Positions 34,367-44,976 of a DNA stretch of 64,000 bases are shown here, piece after piece. The notes under the pieces are model-generated. The model searched no databases. It worked only from the letters and a program-made list of their open reading frames with translations, and was not told where the DNA came from. Numbering within the stretch: the first letter of the stretch is position 1; every line of letters starts with the position of its first letter. Source of the stretch: Bacteroidota bacterium (GTDB lineage Bacteria; Bacteroidota; Bacteroidia; Chitinophagales; Chitinophagaceae); contig JAFDXJ010000041.1 of the NCBI GenBank assembly GCA_018268015.1, positions 62,001 through 126,000 on the forward strand. Reading direction: 5' to 3'. The position numbers and the translations under genes are program-made.

Positions 34367-36883
34367 ATGAAAAAACATTTCTTTACGGTATTAGTTGGTT
34401 TTATGCTGTTTGGATTTCAAGCCAATAGCCAAAACTACTGGAAAGCCACTAAGGAAACTGATGTGAGTAAAGGTAAAGATATTTTTGCCGGACACTACAA
34501 ACCAAATGCTTATTTGATTTATAAGCTGGATGAAACAATTATTAAATCCGATCTGGCAAAAGCGCCAACGGGTAAAATATCGACTTCTCCTGTAACCATT
34601 ATGGTTCCAATTGGGGATGGCACAGTGGAAAAATTCCGCGTAGTGGAAGCTTCTGTTATGGAACCGGCACTTGCTGCTAAATTTCCGCAGATAAAATCTT
34701 ATGCCGGACGTGGTATTGATCATCCTTCCTCCACCATTCGTTTTGATGTAACGCCGGAAGGTTTTCATGCTATGATCCTTTCTCCTGACAGGAGTACAAT
34801 TTATGTAAACCCTTTATCCGTAGATAATAACAGCCGGGTGTATGCAATTTATAATAGAGCCAATACGAGTTCACCAATTGAATTTAAATGTGAAATGCCT
34901 GATGATGTTTTAACCAATGGCGCCGGTAAGGCGACAACAATCAAAGGGAATGCGGATGATGGCACACTTAGAACTTACCGTTTAGCACTTTGTGTTACTG
35001 GAGAATTTTCCCAATATTTTTTAGGAGGGGTTGTAGGAACAGATGATGAAAAGAAAGCGATAGTGTTGGCTCAGGTTACTACCGATTTAACAAGGGCAAA
35101 TGGTATTTATGAGCGAGATTTTGGTATTACAATGCAATTTGTGGAAAAGGAACTATCTATTATTTATCTTGACCCGACAACAGATCCTTTTACAAATAAC
35201 TTTAATTCAAAGACTCAACAGGTCTGTGATGACTCTATTGGCAATGCCAATTATGATATAGGCCACGTAGTACATAAAGCAGGAGATAATGGCAATGCCG
35301 GTTGTATAGCTTGTGTATGTAAAACAGGCAGTAAAGGAAGTGGATTTACGATGTATTCTCATCCGGATCTACTGGATCCATTTGTAGTTGATTATTGGAC
35401 ACATGAAATGGGACATCAATACGGCGCAAACCATACATTCACTTTTAATAATGAAGGAACCGGCGCTAATGTGGAACCGGGTAGCGGATCTACTATCATG
35501 GGTTATGCCGGTATAACCGGTGGTACCGATGTACAACCTCACAGTGATGATTATTTCCATGCCGTATCCATAGGTCAAGTATCTAATTATTTTAGAACTG
35601 GCCAGGGTGGTTGTGCAGTAAAAACAATTACTGGCAATACGGCTCCAACAGCTGATGCCGGTTCAGATTATACTATTCCAAAATCTACACCTTTCATGCT
35701 GACCGGTGTATCTACAGATGTTGATGTAACTGATGTTCCATCTTATGAATGGGAACAAATTGATGTCTATGAAAGTGGCGGATCAAATACTTATCCACAA
35801 CAGGGTTCTACAAAAGGACCTGTGTTCAGGTCAATATTGTATTCTGCTCAGCCAACCAGGGTTTTTCCTAATCTTACCACCATATTATCCGGCGCACTTT
35901 ACAACAAATGGGAAGCATTGCCTGCTGTTGCACGAGATTTGAATTTCCGTTTTACCGTAAGGGATAACCATCCATTGGGTGGCAATAATATGAGTGATGA
36001 CATGATTGTAACAGTAACTACCAGCTCCGGACCATTCCAAATTACAGCTCCGAATACAACAGGTATTTCATGGGATGCCGGGACAATGCAATCCGTAACT
36101 TGGGATGTTGCAAATACAACCAGTGCACCGGTTAGTTGTTCCCAGGTAAATATTTTATTGTCTGTGGATGGTGGACAAACCTTCCCGATTGTTCTTGCAT
36201 CGAATACGCCCAATGACGGTTCACAAGATGTTTTGGTTCCTAATTATGATGTAACCAATGCAAGAATTAAAGTAGAATCCGTTGGAAATATATTCTTTGA
36301 TATAAACAATAAAGATATCACTATTAAAGGTTCTTTGCCTGTAACCTGGTTGTCTTTTACTGCTGAAAAGTCCGGAGCAAATACCGTTTTACTCAATTGG
36401 TCAACAGCCAATGAATTGAATAATGATCATTTTGAAGTAGAAAGGAGCAATGACGGATCAAACTTTGCGATGATTACCAGCATTAAAGCCGGTTCAAATC
36501 CAAATCAGGTGCAACAATATGCCTATACAGATAAAGCTGCGATGCAAGGGGATAATTATTACAGAATAAAACAAGTGGATCTGGATGGTCGTTTCACTTA
36601 TTCTGATATTAAGAAAGTAACCATTGATGGAATAAGTACCTTCTTTAGTATCCGGCCAAATCCGGCTGTTAATAAAGCCTCTTTAATCGCAAGCACCCGT
36701 TTAAACAATGTATTGATAAGCCTGGTAAGCACCACAGGTAAAATTGTGTATTCAACAACGCAACCTCTTGTGAATGCAGGGGATATCATTACAATTCCTG
36801 TAAACAATCTTGCCAAAGGAGTTTATATGATTAAAATAACCAGTGATGAAGGAAATAAAACACAGAAACTGGTAGTTCAATAA
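34367..36883 (+). CDS. Secreted reprolysin-like metalloprotease with T9SS sorting domain
   Basis: Exported zinc protease of 838 residues. Signal peptide (VGFMLFGFQANSQ), a propeptide-like N-terminal part, then the metzincin catalytic domain with HEMGHQYGANH (about 346-356, three His ligands and catalytic Glu) and the Met-turn IMGYAG. A PKD/Ig-like region follows (TADAGSDYTIP, ITAPNTTGISWDAGT), then a fibronectin-like module VTWLSFTAEKSGANTVLLNW. A type A T9SS C-terminal domain (about 755-838, IRPNPAVNKASL to KLVVQ) directs secretion and surface attachment by the type IX system. The substrate is unknown. A strong hairpin terminator follows. Confidence 0.93.
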   Translation: MKKHFFTVLVGFMLFGFQANSQNYWKATKETDVSKGKDIFAGHYKPNAYLIYKLDETIIKSDLAKAPTGKISTSPVTIMVPIGDGTVEKFRVVEASVMEPALAAKFPQIKSYAGRGIDHPSSTIRFDVTPEGFHAMILSPDRSTIYVNPLSVDNNSRVYAIYNRANTSSPIEFKCEMPDDVLTNGAGKATTIKGNADDGTLRTYRLALCVTGEFSQYFLGGVVGTDDEKKAIVLAQVTTDLTRANGIYERDFGITMQFVEKELSIIYLDPTTDPFTNNFNSKTQQVCDDSIGNANYDIGHVVHKAGDNGNAGCIACVCKTGSKGSGFTMYSHPDLLDPFVVDYWTHEMGHQYGANHTFTFNNEGTGANVEPGSGSTIMGYAGITGGTDVQPHSDDYFHAVSIGQVSNYFRTGQGGCAVKTITGNTAPTADAGSDYTIPKSTPFMLTGVSTDVDVTDVPSYEWEQIDVYESGGSNTYPQQGSTKGPVFRSILYSAQPTRVFPNLTTILSGALYNKWEALPAVARDLNFRFTVRDNHPLGGNNMSDDMIVTVTTSSGPFQITAPNTTGISWDAGTMQSVTWDVANTTSAPVSCSQVNILLSVDGGQTFPIVLASNTPNDGSQDVLVPNYDVTNARIKVESVGNIFFDINNKDITIKGSLPVTWLSFTAEKSGANTVLLNWSTANELNNDHFEVERSNDGSNFAMITSIKAGSNPNQVQQYAYTDKAAMQGDNYYRIKQVDLDGRFTYSDIKKVTIDGISTFFSIRPNPAVNKASLIASTRLNNVLISLVSTTGKIVYSTTQPLVNAGDIITIPVNNLAKGVYMIKITSDEGNKTQKLVVQ

Positions 36884-36900
36884 TTTGTGTGATCAGAATA

Positions 36901-36930
36901 AAAAAACCGGCTATTTTTAGCCGGTTTTTT
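36901..36930 (+). terminator. Rho-independent terminator after the protease gene
   Basis: Perfect 13-base inverted repeat, AAAAAACCGGCTA, TTTT loop, TAGCCGGTTTTTT, running into TTATTC. It lies 17 bases after the stop codon and is symmetrical enough to end transcripts from both sides. The rest of the 273-base gap to 37156 is AT-rich with no gene seen. Confidence 0.85.
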
Positions 36931-37156
36931 TATTCTTACTATTAAAATAAATGGCCGTATTTATTTTTAAAGTAGTTATACAATAGGAGAGGAATTAAGT
37001 AAAGTTTGAATTTTTTCCAAAACAGCAGTAATCGTATTTAATAAAATAATATGACGGAATAAAATCAGGAGAAAAATTATAAAAATCTAAAATGGAGGTA
37101 TAATAATACATTCATTTATACTTCATGTTAAATCAATATTTTTATTAAAGACTTTT

Positions 37157-39460
37157 CTAGAAAGGATATCCTATGGCTAAATTGAAAACTAAATTTTGTC
37201 TTCGCCAGTCCTTACTTCCAAAATCAATCTGATCAAATACCCAACGACTTCCAGGTGGTAAAAATGGTTTGCGTAGGGGAAATGCAACATCTAAACGAAG
37301 AACAAAAAAGCTTACATCCACACGTAAACCTATACCCGTACCAAGTGCCATTTCACTAAAAAATTTATTGGAAAATTTTGTGCCCGGCCTTGTAGTGTCT
37401 TCGCGAACAGTCCATACATTTCCCGCATCCAGAAATACTGCGCCATAAATAACTGAAAATAATTTTGCCCGCAATTCCGTATTTAATTCCAGTTTGATAT
37501 CACCCGGTTGCTCTGGTAAAAAACCAAGTGTATCAATGTTTCCTGCATAGTAAGAACCAGGGCCTAATGACCTTGCACGAAATGCCCGGATATCACTGGA
37601 TCCACCGGCAAAAAATTCTTTAATAAATGGCATGGTGTAACTGTTCCCGTATGCATAACCAAATCCCGTAACTATGCGGCTTGCGAGTGTGGTATTTTTA
37701 TTTAATTTCAGGTAATGGCGAAAGTCGAGTTCAGCGCGAACATATTGTGAAAATGGTTGCCCGAATATATTTTTCGGATTTCCATTGCGCACATTTGCGC
37801 CACTAACTAATCCTAAAATATTCCCGGATAAATCGAGATTTCCATTGAAATAATAATTGTTTTTTTTGTGGTTGGGTTTGAGGTAAGTATTGAAATTGTA
37901 ATTATAATTTGAACCAATAATAAATTGCTTTTCAATACTTCTGGCCAGCGCAATATTATTTTCTAACGAATCCTTGAACTCAGGTGTAATATTCGCGGGG
38001 TTTACTAAATTCAAGGCAAAAATATTAAGTGTATGTTCTTTGGTTATGTCTTCTTTCCACACATATCCTGCACTTGCGGTGAGTGATGTAAGGGTGTATT
38101 GTGTATTGCGGTTAAACAATTGATAGCCGAGGGATAATTTTGTTTGTGGTACAAAATTACTATTGGTTTTAAACTGAACAGGCCCGATCACGCGCGGGAA
38201 AAATAAATTCATATCAATACCGAGACGGTTTGTATTTATGTTTTGCGACTGAGCCGAAACTTGTTTTTCAATGCCACCAAAAACGCGGGCTGTAAATAGT
38301 TCTGCGCCTTTGAAAAAATTTCTGTTTTTCCAACTCAGGGATACTTCTGTTCCGGTGGAATTATTTGATTTTGTAAGCCCAGAAACCTGGAACTGGATCG
38401 ATTTTTCTTTTGTAGGTGTGAGATAATAAAACGCATTTAAAGAGGGTTTTGAGGTAGTATCTGTTTCGATAAAACTAGCTTTTACAAATTTGTATATTCC
38501 TAAATTCACCAAACGGTTTAAGGATAAATTATGCGCTGTGCGATTGTATAAATCTCCTGGTTTAAATACAAGTGTGCGGCTGAAAATTTTTGGGTTAAAT
38601 CTATTCTCAGGATCATAAATATAATAGCCATCAAATTTTTTTACCTGTCTTAAAACCCTTGATATGCTGGTATCATTTTGTAAATTATAATTTGCGAAAA
38701 CCACTACATCATTGATTTTAAATTGTTCTTTGGCTTTATCGGGTACATCCTCTTTAGTACGCAAATACATATTCACCTTATAATTTCCTATAGTTGTATC
38801 AGCATCTACAATGAGATCATCGGGATTAAAATAATAAAATCCTTTTTCTTTTAAACGCGAATCAATCCGAATGCGCTCCGCCATTATGCGGTCAAGTGTA
38901 TAAGCCCTGCCGGTTTTTAATTGCGAATTTTTTTTAAGCTTGGCCAACATTTTTCCATACTTCGAAGAATCAGTTTCAAACACAACTGTATCAATATGAT
39001 ACCTATTGCTCACAGAGCCATTATAGGTAACTTCCATTTTTTTATTTTTAATAGTTGTATCCACCGTCATGGCAGAACGGAAAAACCCATTGTTTTCCAA
39101 ACGATTTTCAAGTATCTCCCGGTTTTTTTCAGTATTTACCTGACTGGCTAAAACAGGTGCTTCGCCTATTTTATATTTTAACCAGTAACCTATGCCTTTA
39201 CCCTTTGGTGAGTCTACAATATTATAGATAAGTAGTTTATACGGAATACCTAAAATACGTGCATTGGGTTTAGGTCGCACGAGGCCTTTTAGTTCCGCTT
39301 CGAGGTCTTTCTTTTTATATTTTACGGAATCATTTATTGCCTTCAATTCTACTTTTGCACCCGTATATAATGCATCATTATCCGGGATATTTTTAGTAGC
39401 GCTGCAGGAATAAGCAGCAATTAAAATAAGTAAGTATATAAATATTGGTAATCGTTTCAT
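37157..39460 (-). CDS. tamL: TamA/BamA-family outer-membrane lipoprotein (TamL type)
   Basis: Omp85-superfamily protein of 767 residues from the ATG at 39460 (MKRLPIFIYLLILIAAYSC). The hydrophobic leader ends at a Cys, fitting a lipoprotein signal, which is the feature of the Bacteroidota TamL subgroup. POTRA-like repeats occupy about 30-370. The C-terminal 16-strand barrel carries the Omp85 motif region FFAGGSSDIRAFRARSLGPG and ends in a final Phe (LAIGYPF). It follows tamB by 29 bases on the same strand. Expected to work with TamB in moving lipids or proteins to the outer membrane. The frame continues upstream to 39490, but that ATG overlaps the tamB end. Confidence 0.9.
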   Translation of the reverse strand: MKRLPIFIYLLILIAAYSCSATKNIPDNDALYTGAKVELKAINDSVKYKKKDLEAELKGLVRPKPNARILGIPYKLLIYNIVDSPKGKGIGYWLKYKIGEAPVLASQVNTEKNREILENRLENNGFFRSAMTVDTTIKNKKMEVTYNGSVSNRYHIDTVVFETDSSKYGKMLAKLKKNSQLKTGRAYTLDRIMAERIRIDSRLKEKGFYYFNPDDLIVDADTTIGNYKVNMYLRTKEDVPDKAKEQFKINDVVVFANYNLQNDTSISRVLRQVKKFDGYYIYDPENRFNPKIFSRTLVFKPGDLYNRTAHNLSLNRLVNLGIYKFVKASFIETDTTSKPSLNAFYYLTPTKEKSIQFQVSGLTKSNNSTGTEVSLSWKNRNFFKGAELFTARVFGGIEKQVSAQSQNINTNRLGIDMNLFFPRVIGPVQFKTNSNFVPQTKLSLGYQLFNRNTQYTLTSLTASAGYVWKEDITKEHTLNIFALNLVNPANITPEFKDSLENNIALARSIEKQFIIGSNYNYNFNTYLKPNHKKNNYYFNGNLDLSGNILGLVSGANVRNGNPKNIFGQPFSQYVRAELDFRHYLKLNKNTTLASRIVTGFGYAYGNSYTMPFIKEFFAGGSSDIRAFRARSLGPGSYYAGNIDTLGFLPEQPGDIKLELNTELRAKLFSVIYGAVFLDAGNVWTVREDTTRPGTKFSNKFFSEMALGTGIGLRVDVSFFVLRLDVAFPLRKPFLPPGSRWVFDQIDFGSKDWRRQNLVFNLAIGYPF

Positions 39461-39489
39461 TAAAAATTCTTTTAGCATGCAACAGTGCA

Positions 39490-42400
39490 TTATTCGCCGG
39501 GCTTTTTCATTTCTTCAATCGTTTCCTGTTGCTGTTCTTTTTTTTGTTCTCTGAATTTCTTTTTTAATTTTTTATCGCGCTTTGCAAATAATTCTTTGAA
39601 ATGATCATAATCCAAAGAATAAATAAACGTCAAACCGGTTTCTACTACTTGCCCTTCTACTACACCTTCATATTCATTTTTTCTGTAGCCGCGAATTTTA
39701 TAACGGCCATCTTCGCTCAGTTTATAATCAATAGCCACATTGCCTGCAATGTTAGCCGCATCTCGATTTGTGCCGCTGGGACTTTCTAATTCAAAATTAC
39801 TTCCCACGCTAACTTTCAAACGATCATTTAATAGAGATTTAGAAACGCCCACAGTTAAATCTGTCCGGCTTTGCTGCGTACCCGTGCTGTAATCGTCTTC
39901 CGAATTTAAACCAAAACTCAGGTCAACTCCCTGGATCAAATTACCCGCTAATTGATTTAACTGATCCGTTAAGATTTTACTTACACTTTGTTTTACTAGT
40001 GTGGATGTGCTTGTACTTGCCGCACTTTGTGTAATATCCTCACCTACAAATCTGCCCAATAAAAGCAGTGCAAAAACCTGTTTATTTAATTCAGACTCAT
40101 TGGTTTTTAATTGCTGCAATTTGCTGTCAACAACGCTCCATTGAGATAATTCATCTTGTGGTAAATCAATTTCAAAACTGATCTGTGGTTTTAATAAATC
40201 ACCTGTCATTTTCAGGAAAACCTGCACATCAATTTTTTGTTTGTATTTATTAATTTCATTTTCTGATTGTCCGGCGAGCATTGGCTGAACGAGGTCAATA
40301 GATGCAGCTTTCGTTTCATACAATGCCGTTATATTTACTATTGCTGAAGTGGGATCACCGGTCCATGTAATGACACTTCCGCGTTGAATATCAAATTTTC
40401 TTTTTAGAAAATTAAAAGTTAACTGATACGAACCGTTTGTCAATTCATAATTTCCTGTGAGTGAAAGTTTGCCGCTTTCATCAATGCCTCCGGAAAGGTT
40501 TGCACCACCCTGCACTTTCAGTGCATCACCATTTCTTTCATCAATTACAAGGGTAAATGCAGCCGCGGTATCTGTGCTAAAATTTGCCGATACATTCAAA
40601 CCTGCAAAAGCTTTAGTATTGATCAAGGTATCGCGGAAATCAATTTTTGTGGTAGTATCTTTCGGTGCACTTTTATCTACAAAATTGACGACACCTTCCC
40701 GGCTTACTATTTCAGGGTCATTGCTGGGCAAAATAAAAGTGAAATCCGTTTCTTTATTTGCTTTGATGTTTGCAGTAATTGCCGGCACTTCCATGCTCCC
40801 TTTTATTTTAATATCTGCGTCAATATTCAGATTGCCATAAAACATTTGATTTGCAGCCTGAGAAGAATGAACCACATTAAAATTATTGGCTTTAAAAGTT
40901 AAATCAAATGAATAATTTCTAAAATCTTTGGTATAAACATCTCCATTCAATATGGCATCGCTTCCTGTAGTATCAGTAAGTGAAAATTGATTAAAATGGA
41001 TGCCACTTTCATTCACATTTATTTTATCATCATTCAGCGTAAATCTTTCCCCAAGCATTGTTGGTGTAATGTATGCATCATTGAATTGCAGTGCCCCATT
41101 GACTTTCGGTGATTTGGAATTCACATTTATTTTAAAGTTACCATTTACAAAGCCGCCTGCATCCTGTAATTGGCCGGCGGTAAATCCTCGGATAGATGAA
41201 AGATTTAATTTGTTGATGTTTAATAGCATATCCATATTTCCTTCCCCTGTATAATATTTTCCGTTGAGTGTAACATCATTATCCTGCCCGGTAATTTTTA
41301 TATCTGCATTAAATGCATTCGCAGTTTCATTATCCACTTTTACATTAATATTTCCAAGCGTATCTGTTTTATAACTAAAATTATTGATTGCAAGATCAGA
41401 GGTAAACACAGGATTTTTTACAGGATCTTTTATCAAAACATGGCCATTGATTGCACCATCCATGAGAAGCGAATCCTGGTCTGCAAAATCTGTCAATGTC
41501 TTTATGTGAAAATCGTTGAAGGCAATTTCTATCGGCGCTGCAGGTGTTTGTGATTGACTGTTAATGCTAAGAGATTGATTGTTGTGCGTGATTTTAAAAT
41601 TATTTGCAATTATTCCTAGGGAATCATATTGTATATAATTGTCTTTGCTTACATCCCATTCTTCATAATTTAATAATGTATTTTCTGGACTGAGGTTAAA
41701 TATAAGCCCATTATCTTTTGGCGTTAATGTGGTTGAAAAATGATAACGCACTTTTTCTTCTTTGTCTTTTAAAAGAATGGCGGTGATCAGGTTTTGATCT
41801 GCAATAAATCCTGAAAGTGATGTTTGATATAGTTTAAACTCTTTGCTGCCGCCTTTATCCATACTTACATTATAATCGAGCAAATGGTCACTTCCATATA
41901 CAAAAGCAGATAAATTTTCAATGGCATCTTCGCCATATTGTATGTGTGGTGCATTCAGATTAAAATCAATTTTCTCATCCGTACTGGAAAAAATCAATTT
42001 AGCATGCATGCTGTCTGTGCCTTCCAACTTTGGTTGAAATTGTAAAACGAGTGGAGATACTTTCAGGTCAATATCCATTCTCCAATCCTGTGGTGTAAAA
42101 GCAGTGTCTTTAAAACCAGGCAATGAATAATAGGTATTAACAGTATGCATTACCGCTTTACCTGTTTCAGATAATTTATATTTACCGAACCATTTTAAGT
42201 AGGCCATTTCAGAATTCAAGGTGATCAGTTGACCAGAATCTGTTCTGTCAGCTTGCATAGAAATGGTATCTGTATTTAAATGCTGACCATTATTGGTTAC
42301 GAATAAATCATACATCTTTAATATTCCCTGCAAAGAATCGGGGTTGATGCTTGCAAAGTCTGCATGTATTATTCCACTAAGCTGCAATGAATCTGTCATC

Positions 42401-44535
42401 AAATGCAAAGCCTGCATGTCAAGGGTATCAATTTTCAGATCAATTTTAACAGCAGGAAATTTATTTAGAAGCAATGCTTCACCATTTAATGAATAATCAA
42501 TATTTGGATCTTGAATGGATGAAGAAATGGTTGCTCGCCCATCGGTAAAAGAAATATCTGCAAGCAGGTTTTGATAATTATAATCTTTAATAAAACCTTC
42601 TTTTAATACTGCATGAATATTTGTATTCATGGTTTTATAATCGAGGCCATTACCCTTTACTTCCACATCCAGACTGATTTTGCCAAAATTATTTTCTTGT
42701 TTTAAAAGATAACCCAAGTCAAATTGTTTGGTAGAAATATTCGCATTATAGGATTTCCCATTATGACTCATACTTGCATTAACAAATGCATTTCCAATGG
42801 AAGTTTGTGCATTAATTTTTGTAGTAAAATTGGTTGCATTGCCATTGAAATTTCCAGAGGCAGAAATATGCTGTGGTAGCTGAATGGAAGTTGGTAAACT
42901 TCCTTTTGGTAAAAGCTTTTCTATATCGCTTTTAGTAGTGCTGAAGTTTGCCAGGTTGATGGCATAATGGGCATCGGTGGCATTCGGTAATCCTTTAATT
43001 TTCCCGGAAAATTTTACTACCGTATTTCCATATCCGGAAAATGAAAAATTATCCACTGAAAGATCTTTTACAAAACCTTTCAATTTTGTATCAATATTAA
43101 AAACGGCATTTTCATTTCCTTTCAATTGCGCTTTTAAGGAAGGGGCAAAAAGTAAAATATCTTTAGCGGCGATCTTGCTGTTTTCTATATTCGCCTTCAC
43201 AAATGTTTCTCCGGGTTTAACTGAAAGAGCTGCAGGGGAAGCATACGTTAAATTGAGTTCATCCTTCAAATCAGTTTTATCTGTTTGCAAAATCATATTT
43301 TGAATATGCGCTGCAGTATCAGAATAATAAAAACCTGCCTGGAATTTTTTTAGGTCAAATCCACTGTTTTCCTTTGCGGCAAGCTGGTTAATATTTCCGC
43401 TAAAAATTCCGGGTGAAAACGAAAGTTGTGAAGCATCCAAATCAAAATCTGTAAAATGGATATGATTAAAATCCATACCCGATTCTGCGTGTGCCGCGGA
43501 ATTATTATCATACACAATTTGATTGTTTTCAATTGCCAGTTTATTTAACCGGAAATGCCATTCATCAGCGGGCGCAACACTGGAATCGCTTGTGATGGTT
43601 ATTTCTTTTTCATCAATTTTTTTTGCATACCCTTGTTGTACATTTATGGTAGAATTTTTGAGCTCCACATTTTTTAAAGAGATCAGTAATTTACTTAAAT
43701 CAATTGTTTCAAAATTGGAATGAAAATCACCGAGGTGTACATCCGCGAGCATATTCGAAAGCTGGTTATTGTATTGAAATGCCACTTTTGTAAAATCTAT
43801 TTTATCAAGTGTAAGTTTTGTTGCATTTGTAGTATTTGCCGAATCCACTGGTGGTGCGGAAATGGGCACGTTTATATGCAAAGGGGTATATTGCCTGAAT
43901 CGAATATCAGCATTTTCGAGTGCAATCGAAGGTACATTGTAAGTACTTTTATCAGGCTCAAAAGATTTTATACTCACGTTGAAATTTCCCAAGAAAGCAT
44001 ATAAATCATTGCCGGTAAAATCATCTGTAAAAGTGGTGGTGATTTGGTTCAGAACAATTTTATCCAAATGAAAGGTCATGGGAGTCGATTCTGTTGTTGG
44101 CGCAGCAGTCTGATCCCCTGCAAATGCATTAACAATATACTGGTAATTAAAAACAGTATTTTTTCCCTTGCGGTAAATATTTGCACGAATACCATCCAGT
44201 TCCAAATAATTTAATTCAACTGTATGGTTTATTAATTTAAATAAAGCAATATCAATTCGAATTTTTTTTCCTGCGAGCAAGGTATCCTTAGCCTGGTCTT
44301 CAAAATAAATATTTTCTAAAACAATTTGTTTTGGGAAATCAATGCTGAGTTTTCCTATTTCAACTTTTGTCTGAATTTTTTTTTCTAGGTAGGTGACTAT
44401 TTTTCCACGGGCAAAGTTTTGTACGGCCGGAATTTGGATGGCGATCAAAATCAGTATCAATAAAAAAAGAATTGATCCAGCAATCCATGCTATTATCTTT
44501 AAAATTTTATATAGAACATTTTTTGTAGTCAGCAA
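39490..44535 (-). CDS. tamB: Translocation and assembly module protein TamB
   Basis: Giant AsmA/TamB-like periplasm-spanning protein of 1681 residues. An N-terminal membrane anchor (about 11-31, IIAWIAGSILFLLILILIAI) precedes repeated beta-strand segments that form a hydrophobic groove. The conserved TamB (DUF490) domain is near the C-terminus: GNYELTNGSYQLTFNFLKRKFD, GSVITWTGDPTSAIVNITALY and the QSVSKILTDQLNQLAGNLI segment. The tail is highly charged (KKFREQKKEQQQET). Paired with tamL just downstream. Likely moves phospholipids or helps outer-membrane protein insertion. Length is somewhat above proteobacterial TamB. Confidence 0.93.
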   Translation of the reverse strand: MLTTKNVLYKILKIIAWIAGSILFLLILILIAIQIPAVQNFARGKIVTYLEKKIQTKVEIGKLSIDFPKQIVLENIYFEDQAKDTLLAGKKIRIDIALFKLINHTVELNYLELDGIRANIYRKGKNTVFNYQYIVNAFAGDQTAAPTTESTPMTFHLDKIVLNQITTTFTDDFTGNDLYAFLGNFNVSIKSFEPDKSTYNVPSIALENADIRFRQYTPLHINVPISAPPVDSANTTNATKLTLDKIDFTKVAFQYNNQLSNMLADVHLGDFHSNFETIDLSKLLISLKNVELKNSTINVQQGYAKKIDEKEITITSDSSVAPADEWHFRLNKLAIENNQIVYDNNSAAHAESGMDFNHIHFTDFDLDASQLSFSPGIFSGNINQLAAKENSGFDLKKFQAGFYYSDTAAHIQNMILQTDKTDLKDELNLTYASPAALSVKPGETFVKANIENSKIAAKDILLFAPSLKAQLKGNENAVFNIDTKLKGFVKDLSVDNFSFSGYGNTVVKFSGKIKGLPNATDAHYAINLANFSTTKSDIEKLLPKGSLPTSIQLPQHISASGNFNGNATNFTTKINAQTSIGNAFVNASMSHNGKSYNANISTKQFDLGYLLKQENNFGKISLDVEVKGNGLDYKTMNTNIHAVLKEGFIKDYNYQNLLADISFTDGRATISSSIQDPNIDYSLNGEALLLNKFPAVKIDLKIDTLDMQALHLMTDSLQLSGIIHADFASINPDSLQGILKMYDLFVTNNGQHLNTDTISMQADRTDSGQLITLNSEMAYLKWFGKYKLSETGKAVMHTVNTYYSLPGFKDTAFTPQDWRMDIDLKVSPLVLQFQPKLEGTDSMHAKLIFSSTDEKIDFNLNAPHIQYGEDAIENLSAFVYGSDHLLDYNVSMDKGGSKEFKLYQTSLSGFIADQNLITAILLKDKEEKVRYHFSTTLTPKDNGLIFNLSPENTLLNYEEWDVSKDNYIQYDSLGIIANNFKITHNNQSLSINSQSQTPAAPIEIAFNDFHIKTLTDFADQDSLLMDGAINGHVLIKDPVKNPVFTSDLAINNFSYKTDTLGNINVKVDNETANAFNADIKITGQDNDVTLNGKYYTGEGNMDMLLNINKLNLSSIRGFTAGQLQDAGGFVNGNFKINVNSKSPKVNGALQFNDAYITPTMLGERFTLNDDKINVNESGIHFNQFSLTDTTGSDAILNGDVYTKDFRNYSFDLTFKANNFNVVHSSQAANQMFYGNLNIDADIKIKGSMEVPAITANIKANKETDFTFILPSNDPEIVSREGVVNFVDKSAPKDTTTKIDFRDTLINTKAFAGLNVSANFSTDTAAAFTLVIDERNGDALKVQGGANLSGGIDESGKLSLTGNYELTNGSYQLTFNFLKRKFDIQRGSVITWTGDPTSAIVNITALYETKAASIDLVQPMLAGQSENEINKYKQKIDVQVFLKMTGDLLKPQISFEIDLPQDELSQWSVVDSKLQQLKTNESELNKQVFALLLLGRFVGEDITQSAASTSTSTLVKQSVSKILTDQLNQLAGNLIQGVDLSFGLNSEDDYSTGTQQSRTDLTVGVSKSLLNDRLKVSVGSNFELESPSGTNRDAANIAGNVAIDYKLSEDGRYKIRGYRKNEYEGVVEGQVVETGLTFIYSLDYDHFKELFAKRDKKLKKKFREQKKEQQQETIEEMKKPGE

Positions 44536-44607
44536 TAATGAAATTTAAATATGGGCATATAGATTTTTCAAAAGAAACGGGAATTTTTAAATGGATAATA
44601 AATGTTC

Positions 44608-44976
44608 CTACTTATTTTTTCTTTTTTTTAACCAGCCAAGAATTGTTTTAGCGCTGGCGAAAATTCCTACACCTTTCGCAAAACTGATGGCAGAATCTTT
44701 CAAATCGTGACTGCCTCTTTTCCCGGGAAATAATAATGATTTGCCGAGATTAAAAACCGGTTGTAGTGATTTTGCAAGAATGGCTTTTTGAACAACTTTT
44801 GGTAATACTGCAGCGGCGGCAACTTTCAGGGATTCTTTGGGAACTTCCTTTAATCTTTCCTGCAATTCATTTTCCTGAATTTTAATTGAAAGTTTTAATT
44901 GCGCAATTTCTTTTTGCAAATCACTCAAATTATTAATGTCCGATAAATCTTTTTCTTCCCTATACTTTGTTTTCAT
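44608..44976 (-). CDS. Unknown small protein of the YtxH-holin cluster
   Basis: I do not recognise a named family. 122 residues: a charged coiled-coil N-terminal part (about 15-50, DLQKEIAQLKLSIKIQENELQERLKEV broken by KESLK), then an Ala/Val-rich segment (VAAAAVLPKVVQKAIL) and a basic tail ending GWLKKRKNK. No clear membrane helix. Its start overlaps the stop of the holin-like gene by 17 bases, so translation is probably coupled. It may bind the neighbouring membrane protein. Function unknown. Confidence 0.6.
   Translation of the reverse strand: MKTKYREEKDLSDINNLSDLQKEIAQLKLSIKIQENELQERLKEVPKESLKVAAAAVLPKVVQKAILAKSLQPVFNLGKSLLFPGKRGSHDLKDSAISFAKGVGIFASAKTILGWLKKRKNK

Noticed and set aside
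34391..34768. 125-codon minus-strand open frame
   Set aside because: Antisense to the protease N-terminus; Arg/His/Phe-rich, no signal or motif.
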